Source of the DNA: Humitalea rosea
GTDB lineage: Bacteria; Pseudomonadota; Alphaproteobacteria; Acetobacterales; Acetobacteraceae
NCBI RefSeq assembly: GCF_003253705.1
Contig: NZ_QKYU01000027.1
Coordinates: 1-64,000, forward strand
Reading direction: 5' to 3'
Length of the DNA: 64,000 bases
The notes below the pieces were generated by a model. It searched no databases. It was not told where the DNA came from and saw only the letters and a list, made by a program, of their open reading frames with translations. Shown here in pieces: positions 43,241 to 52,297 of this stretch (position 1 is its first letter; every line of letters begins with the position of its first letter). Made by a program: the position numbers and the translations under genes.

Positions 43241-44035
43241 ATGTCCCTGGTCCTCGCCAATCGCACCGCCCTGGTCACCGGCTCCACCAGCGGGATCGGC
43301 CACGGCATCGCCCTGATGTTCGCCGAGGCCGGGGCCCGCGTGATGCTCAACGGCTTCGGCAAGCCCGAGGAGATCGCCGCCGCCCGCGCCGAGGTCGGCC
43401 GCGCGATGGGGGTGGCCGAGGCGCCCTATTCCAGTGCGGACCTCTCGACCGGGGAGGGGGTGCGCCAGATGTGCGCCGAGGCGACCGCCGCCCTCGGGCA
43501 TGTGGACATCCTGGTGAACAACGCCGGCATCCAGTTCGTCAGCCCGGTGCAGGACTTCCCGGATGCGAAATGGGACGCGATCATCGCCATCAACATGTCG
43601 TCCAATTTTCACGCGATCAAGGCGCTGCTGCCGGGGATGCTGGAACGCGGCTGGGGGCGGATCGTCAATATCGCCTCGGCGCATGGCCTCGTCGCCTCGC
43701 CGTTCAAATCCGCCTATGTCACCGCCAAGCATGGCGTGCTGGGGCTGACCAAGACCGTGGCGCTGGAAACCGCGCGCCAGGGCGTGACCTGCAACGCGAT
43801 CTGCCCGGGCTTCGTCCGCACGCCGCTGGCCGAGGTGCAGGTGACCGCGCTGGCCAAGCAGCATGGCGTGTCGGAGGAGGTCGCGCTGACCGATATCCTG
43901 ATGGAGAAGCAGGCCTCCAAGAAATGGGTGGAGGTGCCGGAGGTGGCGCGGATGGCGCTCTACCTCTGCGGGCCGGACAGCGGTTCGGTGACGGGCTCGG
44001 CCTTTTCGATCGATGGGGGGTGGGTGGCGGCCTGA
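43241..44035 (+). CDS. bdhA: D-3-hydroxybutyrate dehydrogenase
   Basis: A 264-residue classical SDR with the NAD motif TGSTSGIGHGIA, the NNAGIQFVSPVQDFP stretch specific to 3-hydroxybutyrate dehydrogenase, Ser in NIASAHGLVASPFKSAY, and YVTAKHG as the Y-x3-K pair, followed by NAICPGFVRTPL. Oxidises 3-hydroxybutyrate (from PHB) to acetoacetate. GGAGAA lies upstream. Independent of its neighbours as far as can be seen. Confidence 0.93.
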   Translation: MSLVLANRTALVTGSTSGIGHGIALMFAEAGARVMLNGFGKPEEIAAARAEVGRAMGVAEAPYSSADLSTGEGVRQMCAEATAALGHVDILVNNAGIQFVSPVQDFPDAKWDAIIAINMSSNFHAIKALLPGMLERGWGRIVNIASAHGLVASPFKSAYVTAKHGVLGLTKTVALETARQGVTCNAICPGFVRTPLAEVQVTALAKQHGVSEEVALTDILMEKQASKKWVEVPEVARMALYLCGPDSGSVTGSAFSIDGGWVAA

Positions 44036-44175
44036 ACCCAGGGGCCATCTTCCGATCGTTTCAGGATGTGGCTGGTTGCAGTCTGTTGCACAGGCGCCGC
44101 TTTGCCTGTTCTCTGCATCGACCCCGGCCGCCCGTCCTCTGACGCGGCGGGCCGGGCGGTCGGGGAGCGGGACGC

Positions 44176-45855
44176 ATGGCCACGATCTATGGCACCAATG
44201 GTGCGGACACTCTCGTCGGCACCGAGGGCGATGACACGATCTTTGGCAACGGCCCGGGCGCGGCTCCCGACTGGGAGCACCGGGATGTCGGCGACCTGAT
44301 CCATGGCGGTGACGGCAACGACTCCATCAACGGCTGGTTCGGCCGCGACACAGTTTACGGCGGCGAGGGCAATGACACCATCCAGCAGATCGCCGGCGGA
44401 AGTTTCATCGATGGCGGCCCCGGCAACGACTACATCTATGCACCAGGCTACCAGACCGCCGTCACCCCCGATTGGTCGGGCGACAACACCGTGTACGGCG
44501 GCGACGGCAACGACACCATCGCCGGCTACAGCCTGGTCGACGGAGGTGCGGGCGATGACGTACTCCGGGGCGACCTGAGGGGGGGCACCGTCATCGGTGG
44601 AGCCGGCAATGATACGTTGGGCTCTGCGAGTGACTACAACTCGTATTACCCGTCGGCCACCTTCGACTATTCTGGCGCTTCGACCGACTATGCCTATACG
44701 GCGGGCCATTGGGGCGCGACGAGTTTCAATTGGATCGACAGCGTCACTGACACGCGTCCCGGTTCCCCCGATGGACATGACACTATCCTTCAACCGGCGG
44801 GTTTTCACTTCAGCGACGGTTCCTTCAGCAGCGAAGCCCTGCTGGCCCTGCCTTGCTACCTCCGCGGCACCCGCATCCTGACCTCCTCCGGCGAAGTACC
44901 GGTGGAGGCGCTGCGCGCGGGTGATCTGGTGGTCACCTGCCTCGGCCGCGGCGCGAGGCTCAAGCCCGTGCTCTGGCTCGGCCATCGCCATTTGGATCTG
45001 CGCCGGCATCCGCAGCCGCGCCTCTGCCATCCCATCCGCATCCGCGCCGGCGCCCTGGCCGATGGCGTGCCGGGGCGCGACCTGCTGGTCAGCCCGAGCC
45101 ACGCGCTCTGCCTGGAGGGCCATCTGGTCCGTGCCGAGGATCTCGTGAACGGCGCCACCATCACCCAGGAGCGGCGGGAGGAGGTGGCGTATTTCCACAT
45201 CGAACTCGCCGCCCACGACATCCTGCTGGCCGAGGGCACGCCGGCGGAAAGCTGGCTGGACCAGGGCAACCGGGCGCATTTCTCCAATGCGCCGGTCGCG
45301 GCACTGCGGCCCGATCTGGCGGCGGGCGGGGCGGATGGGTTCTGCCTGCCCTTCCTGGACGCGGCGGCATGCGCGGCCCTGGCACAGCGCCTGGCCGCCC
45401 GCGCCGAGGCGCTGGGCTGGCGCCGCGCCCTGCCCGACATCCATCTGCTGGCCGATGGCCGGCGCCTGGCGCCCGAGCACACCGCCCCCGGGCACCGCCG
45501 CTTCCGCCTGCCCCCGGCGGTGCGGGCGCTGCATCTGCGCTGCCCGGTCGAGGCCTCGCGCGGCCGGGACCCCGGCTGCGCCGATGGCCGCCTGCTCGGC
45601 CTCGCGCTCAGCCGGATCGAGCTGTCCGGCCCGGAGGGGGCATGCAGCATCGCGGCCGATGACGTCCGGCTCGCCCGCGGCTTCCATGCGGCCGAGCGCC
45701 GGGGCCAAAGATGCTGGCGCTGGACCGATGGCTGCGGCGAGCTTTCCGCCATCGTCCCGGCCGGCGGCGGGTTGCTGGATCTGCATTTTTTCGGCATCTG
45801 CGATGGCTGGCTGCCGCCGGCCGAGGCCACCGCCGGCGCGCGCGCCGTGGCCTGA
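44176..45855 (+). CDS. RTX-repeat protein with Hint (intein-like) domain
   Basis: A 559-residue protein. Residues about 5-165 carry many GGxGNDT-type calcium-binding RTX repeats (TNGADTLVGTEGDDTIFG, GGDGNDSI, GGEGNDTI, GGPGNDYI, GGDGNDTI, GGAGNDTL). A linker follows, then at about residue 225 a Hint_2 domain begins with CYLRGTRILTSSGEVPVEALRAGDLVVT and continues through LLVSPSHALCLEGHLVRAEDLVNGATI and IELAAHDILLAEGTPAESWLD. The final 170 residues are a further conserved part with WRWTDGCGELSAIVP. Probably secreted, with no N-terminal signal, by a type I system. The Hint module suggests self-processing. No secretion genes are nearby. Confidence 0.82.
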   Translation: MATIYGTNGADTLVGTEGDDTIFGNGPGAAPDWEHRDVGDLIHGGDGNDSINGWFGRDTVYGGEGNDTIQQIAGGSFIDGGPGNDYIYAPGYQTAVTPDWSGDNTVYGGDGNDTIAGYSLVDGGAGDDVLRGDLRGGTVIGGAGNDTLGSASDYNSYYPSATFDYSGASTDYAYTAGHWGATSFNWIDSVTDTRPGSPDGHDTILQPAGFHFSDGSFSSEALLALPCYLRGTRILTSSGEVPVEALRAGDLVVTCLGRGARLKPVLWLGHRHLDLRRHPQPRLCHPIRIRAGALADGVPGRDLLVSPSHALCLEGHLVRAEDLVNGATITQERREEVAYFHIELAAHDILLAEGTPAESWLDQGNRAHFSNAPVAALRPDLAAGGADGFCLPFLDAAACAALAQRLAARAEALGWRRALPDIHLLADGRRLAPEHTAPGHRRFRLPPAVRALHLRCPVEASRGRDPGCADGRLLGLALSRIELSGPEGACSIAADDVRLARGFHAAERRGQRCWRWTDGCGELSAIVPAGGGLLDLHFFGICDGWLPPAEATAGARAVA

Positions 45856-45886
45856 TACGCCGTAGCCTTGGGGGCAGTGAGGACGC

Positions 45887-47137
45887 ATGGCAGGGACCAG
45901 ATCCGGGGCGGCCCTGCCGCGCACCATCGCCATGCGCGGCCGCGACCCGCATGAGGCCGGCCGCGCGGCGACCCCGCTGGAGCTGCTGTTCGACCTGACC
46001 TTCGTGATCGCCTTCGGCCAGGCGGCGTCCGAACTCGCCCATGCCCTGGCCGAGGGCCATGTCGCGACCGGGTTGATCGGCTTCGCCTTCGCGATGTTCG
46101 CGGTCTGCTGGGCCTGGGTGAATTTCTCCTGGTTCACCTCGGCCTTCGATACCGACGACTGGCTGTTCCGTGTCGTCACCATGGTGCAGATGGTCGGCGT
46201 GCTGATCCTGGCGCTCGGGCTGCCGCGGATGTTCGCCTCGCTGGAGCATGGCGCGCATCTCGACAATGGCATCATGGTGCTGGGCTATGTGGTGATGCGG
46301 CTGGCCATGGTGTTCCAATGGCTGCGCGCCGCGCGGCAATGCCCGGAGCAGCGGCGGACCTGCCTCGCCTATGCCGCGGCGATCACCCTGGCGCAGGTCG
46401 GCTGGGTCTTCCAGATGGTGCTGCATCTGCCGGTCGGGACCGCTTTCGCCCTGGCCGTGCCCTTGATCCTGATCGAGATGGCCGGGCCGGTGCTGGCCGA
46501 ACGCTTCGGCGAGGGCACGCCCTGGCACGCGCACCACATCGCCGAACGCTACGGGCTGCTCGCGCTCATCGCGCTCGGCGAGGGCGTCATCGGCACCGTC
46601 GCCACCGTCTCGGCGATCGTCGAGCACCAGGGCTGGAGCCTCGATGCGCTGCTGGTCTGCGTCGCGGGGATGGGGCTCACCTTCGGCATGTGGTGGGTCT
46701 ATTTCATGCTGCCCTCGGCCGTGATCCTGCATGCGCACCGGCAGCGCGCCTTCGTCTGGGGCTATGGCCACATGTTGATCTTCGCCGCGATCGCCGCGAC
46801 CGGGGCCGGGCTGCATGTCGCGGCCCTGTTCATCGAGGCAAAGGCGCATGTCGGCGGGCTGGCGACCATGCTGACCGTCGCCGTTCCGGTCGGGCTGTTC
46901 CTGCTGCTGGTCTACGCGCTCTACACCTATCTGATGCGGGTCTACGATCCGCTGCATGGCTGGCTGCTGGCCGGCACCGCGGCGGTGGTGCTGCTGTCCG
47001 TGGCGCTGGCGGCGGCCGGGGTGGACATGGCCAAATGCCTGATCGTGCTCATGCTGGCCCCGGTGGTGACGGTGGTCGGTTACGAAGGCATCGGACATCG
47101 CCACAAGGCGGAGGCGCTGGGCGAGGGGCATGCGTGA
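45887..47137 (+). CDS. Low temperature requirement A (LtrA) family protein
   Basis: A 416-residue membrane protein of the LtrA family. The N-terminal mark is ATPLELLFDLTFVIAFGQ (E-L-F-F-D-L), followed by about eleven hydrophobic segments, with WVNFSWFTSAFDTDDWLFR and ERYGLLALIALGEGVIG as other family stretches. The function of LtrA is not established. It comes 31 nt after the RTX-Hint gene and may be in its operon by chance. Confidence 0.88.
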   Translation: MAGTRSGAALPRTIAMRGRDPHEAGRAATPLELLFDLTFVIAFGQAASELAHALAEGHVATGLIGFAFAMFAVCWAWVNFSWFTSAFDTDDWLFRVVTMVQMVGVLILALGLPRMFASLEHGAHLDNGIMVLGYVVMRLAMVFQWLRAARQCPEQRRTCLAYAAAITLAQVGWVFQMVLHLPVGTAFALAVPLILIEMAGPVLAERFGEGTPWHAHHIAERYGLLALIALGEGVIGTVATVSAIVEHQGWSLDALLVCVAGMGLTFGMWWVYFMLPSAVILHAHRQRAFVWGYGHMLIFAAIAATGAGLHVAALFIEAKAHVGGLATMLTVAVPVGLFLLLVYALYTYLMRVYDPLHGWLLAGTAAVVLLSVALAAAGVDMAKCLIVLMLAPVVTVVGYEGIGHRHKAEALGEGHA

Positions 47138-47227
47138 GCCGCCCATCGCTGCCGCTATCGTTGCGGCGGCACGGCGACGCTCTCCTCCTGACCGCCCCGC
47201 GCCCCGGGGCGCCATCCCCATCCCGGC

Positions 47228-47629
47228 TCAGAACCCCGCGCAGCCCTCCGACAGCACCCGCAGCACCGACTCCTGCCCCTGCCGCCGGCGCCATTCCGCC
47301 TCGACCGGCGCGAGGCGCGCGATGGCCTCGGCCTGGGTCGCGCCGGGCAGCACCACGAACAGCACCCGGCTCTCCTCCCGCAGGATCGCAGCGCCCGAGC
47401 GCCATTGCCCGGCGGCGGGCCAGGCGGTCAGCCCGTCGGGGAAGGCGGGGGTGACGGTATCGGCGAGGAAGGCCTGCCACGCCGCCTCGGGCACCGGGGC
47501 CGCATCGCGCCGCCCCAGGCCGAAATAGGCGGTCGCCAGCACTGCCCGCGAAAGCCCGGGCGGGCAGGCGGCGGGTGCCGCGCAGCCGGCCAGCAGCAAG
47601 AGGCAGGGGAGCAGAAACCCCGCCCGCAT
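47228..47629 (-). CDS. DUF3574 lipoprotein
   Basis: A 133-residue lipoprotein: signal with lipobox LLAGC at residues 12-16. The rest fits DUF3574, with TAYFGLGRRDAAPVPEAAWQAFLADTVTPAFPDGLT and LREESRVLFVVLPG. Role unknown. It ends the run of four minus-strand genes after the SMR-like gene. Confidence 0.8.
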   Translation of the reverse strand: MRAGFLLPCLLLLAGCAAPAACPPGLSRAVLATAYFGLGRRDAAPVPEAAWQAFLADTVTPAFPDGLTAWPAAGQWRSGAAILREESRVLFVVLPGATQAEAIARLAPVEAEWRRRQGQESVLRVLSEGCAGF

Positions 47630-47632
47630 GGC

Positions 47633-47977
47633 TCAGGCGCTGGCCAGCAGCAGCACGCCCGCCGAGATCAGCACGATCGCCGCGAGCCGCTGCGGCCCCA
47701 GCGCCTCGCCGAAGACGAAATGCCCGATGAAGGCGACCACGATATAGGAGGCTGCGGTGCAGGGCAGCGCCACGCTCATCGGGATCTTCCGCAGCGCGAT
47801 GATGTAGAGCAGCGCCGAGACGCCGTAGCAGCCAAGCCCGATGATCGTCTGCCAGCGCATCACCTGCGCGACCAGCCCAGGCTCGGCCAGGGCGCCGGTC
47901 GCCCCCGCCTTCAGCAGCACCTGGCCGCCGAGCGAGACGCAGATGGCCGCCCCCAGCGCGATCCAATACGGCATCAT
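47633..47977 (-). CDS. Small EamA/SMR-type membrane carrier
   Basis: A 114-residue, four-TM protein like EmrE/ArnE-type small carriers: start MPYWIALGAAICVSLGGQVLLKAGA, then LLYIIALRKIPMSVALPCTAASYIVVAFIGHFVFGEALGPQRLAAIVLISAGVLLLASA. In loci with a GT2 polyprenol-phosphate glycosyltransferase, as here, such carriers often flip the lipid-linked sugar. It overlaps the GT2 gene by 4 nt, and that supports the flippase idea over drug export. Confidence 0.82.
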   Translation of the reverse strand: MMPYWIALGAAICVSLGGQVLLKAGATGALAEPGLVAQVMRWQTIIGLGCYGVSALLYIIALRKIPMSVALPCTAASYIVVAFIGHFVFGEALGPQRLAAIVLISAGVLLLASA

Positions 47978-48924
47978 GCGCGGGGATCGATCTGTTCGCG
48001 GATCACACCCTGCGGCTTGCCGTTCGCCGCGAGGTAGGCGCGGCCGACATATTCGCCGAGCACGCCGAGGATCACGAACTGCGCCCCGGCCGTCAGCAGG
48101 ATCACCATCATGGTGCTGGCCCAGCCGGAGGGCGGCTGGCCGGTCGCGGCCTCCAGCATCACGAAGGCTGCCGCCATCAGCCCGAGGAAGCCCATGCCCA
48201 CGCCCGCATAGGCCGCGAAGCGCAGGGGGGCCACGGAGAAGGAGGTGGCGAGGTTCAGCCAGAGCCGGATCAGCCGCACCAGCGTGTAGTTGCTGCGCCC
48301 CTCGAAGCGGGCGAGGTGCAGCACCTCGATGCTGGCGATGCGCTGCGTCACCTGCATGATCAGCCCGTCGATATAGGGGTAGGGGCCGGTGTAGCGGGCG
48401 ACCTCGCGCACCACGAGCGCGCTCATGCAGCGGAAGGAGGAGAGGTACAGCCCGCGCGGCTTGTCGATCAGCCGGTCCGCGACCGCATTGGCGAAGCGCG
48501 AGCCGAGGTTGCGCCAGCCCTCGTGCATCTTCTCGGCATAGCGCGTGTAGACCACGTCCCAATGGCCCAGCCGCGCGTGGTCGTAGAGCTTGATGACCTC
48601 CTCGGGCGGGTTCTGCAGATCGTCGTCCATGGTGATGACATAGGCGCCGCGGGCGTGGCGCAGCCCGGTCATGACCGCGTTGTGCTCGCCGAAGTTCCGC
48701 GCGTGCTCGATGTAGGTCAGCGGCACGGTCGCGGTTTCGGCCAGCGCGCGGCAGACATCGCCGGAATTGTCCGGGCTGCCGTCATTGACCAGGATGATCT
48801 CGATGCCGCCCTCGGGCCGCAGGGCGGACAGCGCCTCGACCAGCGTGCCGATGGTGGCAGCACCCCGGTACACGGGGACGACGATGGACAGGCCCACAAC
48901 GGGCGCGGTGGGCTCGGGGATCAT
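47974..48924 (-). CDS. Polyprenyl-phosphate glycosyltransferase, GT2
   Basis: A 316-residue GT2 enzyme. GT-A fold: LSIVVPVYRGAATI at the N-terminus, ILVNDGSPDNS, and the metal-binding ITMDDDLQNPPEEVI. The two C-terminal TM segments (about 230-255 and 265-290) and IASIEVLHLARFEGRSNYTLVRLI are typical of DPM1/ArnC/GtrB-like enzymes that load a sugar onto undecaprenyl phosphate at the inner face. A methyltransferase gene lies upstream (4 nt), and the SMR gene downstream. Confidence 0.92.
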   Translation of the reverse strand: MIPEPTAPVVGLSIVVPVYRGAATIGTLVEALSALRPEGGIEIILVNDGSPDNSGDVCRALAETATVPLTYIEHARNFGEHNAVMTGLRHARGAYVITMDDDLQNPPEEVIKLYDHARLGHWDVVYTRYAEKMHEGWRNLGSRFANAVADRLIDKPRGLYLSSFRCMSALVVREVARYTGPYPYIDGLIMQVTQRIASIEVLHLARFEGRSNYTLVRLIRLWLNLATSFSVAPLRFAAYAGVGMGFLGLMAAAFVMLEAATGQPPSGWASTMMVILLTAGAQFVILGVLGEYVGRAYLAANGKPQGVIREQIDPRA

Positions 48925-48928
48925 GCGG

Positions 48929-49669
48929 TCAGGCTTCCAGGGGGCGAGAGGCGATGGCGAGCACGGAGCCGCCGGCTGGGTAGCGCAGCCCGGCGCGCGC
49001 CAGCAGGCGCTCCGCGCGGGTCGCGGCGAAAAGGCTGGCATCGAGCCAGGGCGGGAATTCGCCGACATCGCTGGTGTGGTCGGGCTCGCGCGCCAGCACC
49101 TTGCGCTGCAACACCATCAGCGGCAGCAGCAGGCTGTTCCAGTAATCGGCCCGCACATCGGTGAAGCCGGCCTGCCGCAGCATCGCCTCGGCGCCGGGGC
49201 GGGTGGAGCGGCGGGCATTGTGGACGCGGATGTCATGCGCCGAGGCCAGCCAGTCGAAGGCCGGCAGGTTCAGCACCAGCGTGCCGCCCGGGGCCAGCAC
49301 GCGGCGCAGCTCGGCCAGCGCCCGGGTGGGATCGACCCCGCGGTGGCAGAGCACGTCGATCGAGGCGCAGGCGGCGAAATGCCCATCGGGAAAGGGCAGC
49401 GCATTCACATCGCCCGAGACCACCGGGGCGCCGGATTTCTCCGCCGCCCGGGCCGCGGCGCGCGGGTTCCATTCGAGCCCGGCGAGGTCCCGCCCCAGCC
49501 CCATCAGCCGCACCAGCAGCCCCCCGGTGCCGCAGCCGGCATCCAGCCACGGCCGGCCGGGCGGGCCGGGCCGGGCCGCCAGCGCGTCGAGCACGCGGGC
49601 ATGGACGGCGCGGTACCACCACATCCGGTCCTCGACCGCGTCCATCAGATCATATTCGGGTGCGTCCAT
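48929..49669 (-). CDS. Class I SAM-dependent methyltransferase
   Basis: A 246-residue methyltransferase. The SAM motif is WLDAGCGTGGLLVRL, then GLEWNP, SGDVNALPFPDGHFAACASIDVLCH (motif IV region) and LRRVLAPGGTLVLNLPAFDWL. The start at 49669 (MDAPEYDLMDAVEDRMWWYRA) fits a family often near ArnC-like transferases. A further upstream in-frame start at 49768 is less likely. The substrate may be the lipid-linked sugar made by the next gene, though this is inference. Confidence 0.82.
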   Translation of the reverse strand: MDAPEYDLMDAVEDRMWWYRAVHARVLDALAARPGPPGRPWLDAGCGTGGLLVRLMGLGRDLAGLEWNPRAAARAAEKSGAPVVSGDVNALPFPDGHFAACASIDVLCHRGVDPTRALAELRRVLAPGGTLVLNLPAFDWLASAHDIRVHNARRSTRPGAEAMLRQAGFTDVRADYWNSLLLPLMVLQRKVLAREPDHTSDVGEFPPWLDASLFAATRAERLLARAGLRYPAGGSVLAIASRPLEA

Positions 49670-49854
49670 CTGGCCATCCGTGTGGCAGCCGCGCGTGGCG
49701 GCGGCAAGGCGGGGATGCGGCCGGGGCGGGGCAGCCGCCGCCGCAATCATGCCGCATCCAGGGCGCAAGGCTTGTGCCAGCGGGCGGTGCGGCCGATGAC
49801 AGCGCCGATCCCACGATCCTCCGATCCCGTCGCCACAGCCAAGCTCAAGATCGC

Positions 49855-51462
49855 ATGACCCATCGCCCCGATCCCGAACCCCGCACCGTGGCCCTGCCCA
49901 GACCCCTAAGCGGCAGCGCGCGGCTATCGGTGGCTGCGGTGCTGTCCTTCCTGCCGGCGGCGCTGTGGCTGCTGGTGATCCTGGCGCCGCCGCTCAACCA
50001 TGACGTCGCCGCCATCCTGAACTTCTCCGAGCGCTGGCTGACCGGGGACCGGCTCTATCGCGACCTGATCGACGTCAACCCGCCGCTGATCTTCGTCCTG
50101 ACCCTGATCCCCGCCGCGATCGCGTCCTGGACGCCGCTGGACGGGCCGCAGGCGTTGCAGCTTTGCATGCTGGTGATCTGCGGCGGGGCCTGGCGGCTGT
50201 CGCTGCTCGCCCGGCGCGGGCGGGAGGAGGGGGTGGTGGAAGCCGCCTTGCTCGACTGCGGCATTCCGCTGGCCATGGTCATCGTCGGCTACGACTTCGC
50301 CCAGCGCGAGCATCTGATGGCCGTGGTCGCCATCCCCTATGCGCTGCTGGCGGCACGCCGGGCGGAGGGGCGGCCGACGGGGCGGCTGCTCGCCTTCGGC
50401 ATCGCCTGCTTCGCCGCCTTCGGCTTCGCGCTGAAGCCGCATTTCCTGGCGGCGCCGGCGTTGATCGAGGCCGTGGTGCTGCTGCACCGGATGCAGCAGC
50501 AGGGCTGGCGCCGGGGGCTTCGCACCAGCCTGCGCGATCCGGTGCCCTGGCTGATGGCCGGCATCTGGACCGCCTATCTCGCCGCCATCCCGCTCTTCTT
50601 CGCGGATTACTTCGATTACGTGGTGCCGCTGGTCTGGTCCTACTACGTCGATCTCGGCGTCTTCACCTTCTGGAACGTGCTGCTGGCGAGCCAGCTCGGC
50701 ACCTCCGCCCTGGCGCTGGCGATCCTGCTGCCGCTCGCCTTCCGCCGCCGCTCCCGGCTGGTGGTCAAGGTGATGGCGGCGGCGACCGCGGGGGCCTTCC
50801 TCTCCGCCTGGGTGCAGCACAAGGGCTGGTCCTACCATGTCGCCCCGGTGCTGGCGCTGGGCACGCTGACGGCGATGCTGATGGCGGCCTGCTGGGCCGA
50901 TACGGCGCTGACGCCCGCGCGCGCCGCGGCCTCGGCGCGCGGCTTCGCCGCGGCCCTGGTCGGCGCCGTCTCCGTCGCCGTCGCCTATGGGGGCGAGGCG
51001 CCGTGGCGGGAGTTCGACTTCCGTTGGGACGCGGCCGGGGTCATCACCTCGGAGATGCGGCACTACGCCTATGGCGAGCGGCTGCTGGTGCTCTCGCCCG
51101 ATATCTTCCCGGTCTATCCGGCGCTGAACTATGCCCGCGCGCAATCGACGCTGCGGACCATGACCCTGTGGCTGTTGCAGGGCGTCTATCGCCACTGCAC
51201 CGCGCCGGACGCGCCGCGCTACCACGAGACCTGGGAAATGAGCCGCGCCGAATTCTTCGTCTACCGCACCGTGGCCGAGGATTTCGCCGCAGCACCCCCC
51301 TCGGTGGTGCTGGTCGCGCGCAATCCCGGCATCCCCGACTGCAACGGCGTGTTCGATTTCATCGAATACTTCCGCCGCCACCCGCTGTTCGACGCCGCCT
51401 TCGCGTCCTACGAGCCGACGGCCGAGACCGTCGGCTACCGCATTTTTACGCGCAAGGACTGA
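49855..51462 (+). CDS. GT-C-fold-like membrane glycosyltransferase
   Basis: A 535-residue membrane protein with about ten hydrophobic segments. The first outer loop reads PPLNHDVAAILNFSERWLTGDRLYRDLIDVNPPLIFVLTLIP: Asp in the loop and a P-P motif are typical of GT-C/GT39 (ArnT-like) enzymes that use polyprenol-linked sugars. A periplasmic C-terminal part of about 130 residues follows. Divergent from the GT2 operon, 185 nt apart, so it could be the transferase that uses its product. The assignment is by pattern only. Confidence 0.68.
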   Translation: MTHRPDPEPRTVALPRPLSGSARLSVAAVLSFLPAALWLLVILAPPLNHDVAAILNFSERWLTGDRLYRDLIDVNPPLIFVLTLIPAAIASWTPLDGPQALQLCMLVICGGAWRLSLLARRGREEGVVEAALLDCGIPLAMVIVGYDFAQREHLMAVVAIPYALLAARRAEGRPTGRLLAFGIACFAAFGFALKPHFLAAPALIEAVVLLHRMQQQGWRRGLRTSLRDPVPWLMAGIWTAYLAAIPLFFADYFDYVVPLVWSYYVDLGVFTFWNVLLASQLGTSALALAILLPLAFRRRSRLVVKVMAAATAGAFLSAWVQHKGWSYHVAPVLALGTLTAMLMAACWADTALTPARAAASARGFAAALVGAVSVAVAYGGEAPWREFDFRWDAAGVITSEMRHYAYGERLLVLSPDIFPVYPALNYARAQSTLRTMTLWLLQGVYRHCTAPDAPRYHETWEMSRAEFFVYRTVAEDFAAAPPSVVLVARNPGIPDCNGVFDFIEYFRRHPLFDAAFASYEPTAETVGYRIFTRKD

Positions 51463-51469
51463 CCGCTCC

Positions 51470-52291
51470 ATGACCCATGCTGACTTCATCGGCCGGACCG
51501 AGACGCGGGATGATGTGCTCGACGCGCGCCTGGTGCAGGGCCTGGCCGCGACCCTTGGCGTGCCGCTGCCGGCGGGCGAGGTGCCGCCGCTCTGGCATTG
51601 GATGCTGTTCCAGGACTGGAAGCGGCCCGAGGGCCTCGGCCCCGACGGGCATCCGCGCCGGGGCGGCTTCCTGCCGCCGGTGCATGACCTGCCGCGCCGG
51701 ATGTGGGCGGGCGGGCGGCTCGTCTTCCACGGCGGGCTGCGCGCGGGGGATGCGGTGACGCGGCACTCGACCATCGCCTCGGTGGAGGAGAAATCCGGCG
51801 GCACCGGCCGCCTCGTCTTCGTCACCGTGCGGCACGAGATCGAGGGCCCGCGCGGCCCGGTGCTGACCGAGGAGCAGGACATCGTCTATCGCGGCGCCGA
51901 GGGGGCCGCGATCCGCCCCGCGCCGCCCGCGCCGGACTGGCCGGATGCAATGACCGCCGAACGCCCGACCGATGCGGTGCTGCTGTTCCGCTACTCGGCG
52001 CTGACCGGCAATGGCCACCGCATCCATTACGACCACCCCTATGTGACGCAGGTCGAGGGCTATCCCGGCCTCGTCGTGCACGGGCCGTTGCAGGCGACCT
52101 GGCTCGCCGCCCATGCGCTGGCGATGGCTCCGGGCGCCGCGCTCGCCCGCTTCGCCTTCCGCGGCAAGCGGCCGGCGATCGGGGATGGCACGGTGGCCCT
52201 GCTCGGCCGGCGGGAGGGCGCCGTGCTGCGCCTTGAGACCCGCGACGCCGCCGGCTGCACCTGCCAGTCGGCCGAGGCCGAACTCGCGTGA
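51470..52291 (+). CDS. MaoC-like/HTD2 family 3-hydroxyacyl dehydratase
   Basis: A 273-residue hot-dog-fold protein with an N-terminal FAS1-like dehydratase half and the C-terminal MaoC part, where the catalytic stretch reads FRYSALTGNGHRIHYDHPYVTQVEGYPGLVVHGPL (Asn/His pair). This is the mesaconyl-C4-CoA hydratase/HTD2 group, so it likely acts on a CoA-linked 3-hydroxyacyl substrate. It lies 8 nt after the GT-C gene, and 6 nt before the EamA gene. Confidence 0.85.
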   Translation: MTHADFIGRTETRDDVLDARLVQGLAATLGVPLPAGEVPPLWHWMLFQDWKRPEGLGPDGHPRRGGFLPPVHDLPRRMWAGGRLVFHGGLRAGDAVTRHSTIASVEEKSGGTGRLVFVTVRHEIEGPRGPVLTEEQDIVYRGAEGAAIRPAPPAPDWPDAMTAERPTDAVLLFRYSALTGNGHRIHYDHPYVTQVEGYPGLVVHGPLQATWLAAHALAMAPGAALARFAFRGKRPAIGDGTVALLGRREGAVLRLETRDAAGCTCQSAEAELA

Positions 52292-52297
52292 CCCTCC

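Noticed and set aside
44176-44640. Repeated GGCGACGGCAACGAC-like units, possible CRISPR or repeat array
   Set aside because: They are codons of RTX Gly-Asp repeats; spacing and sequence vary and there are no spacers.
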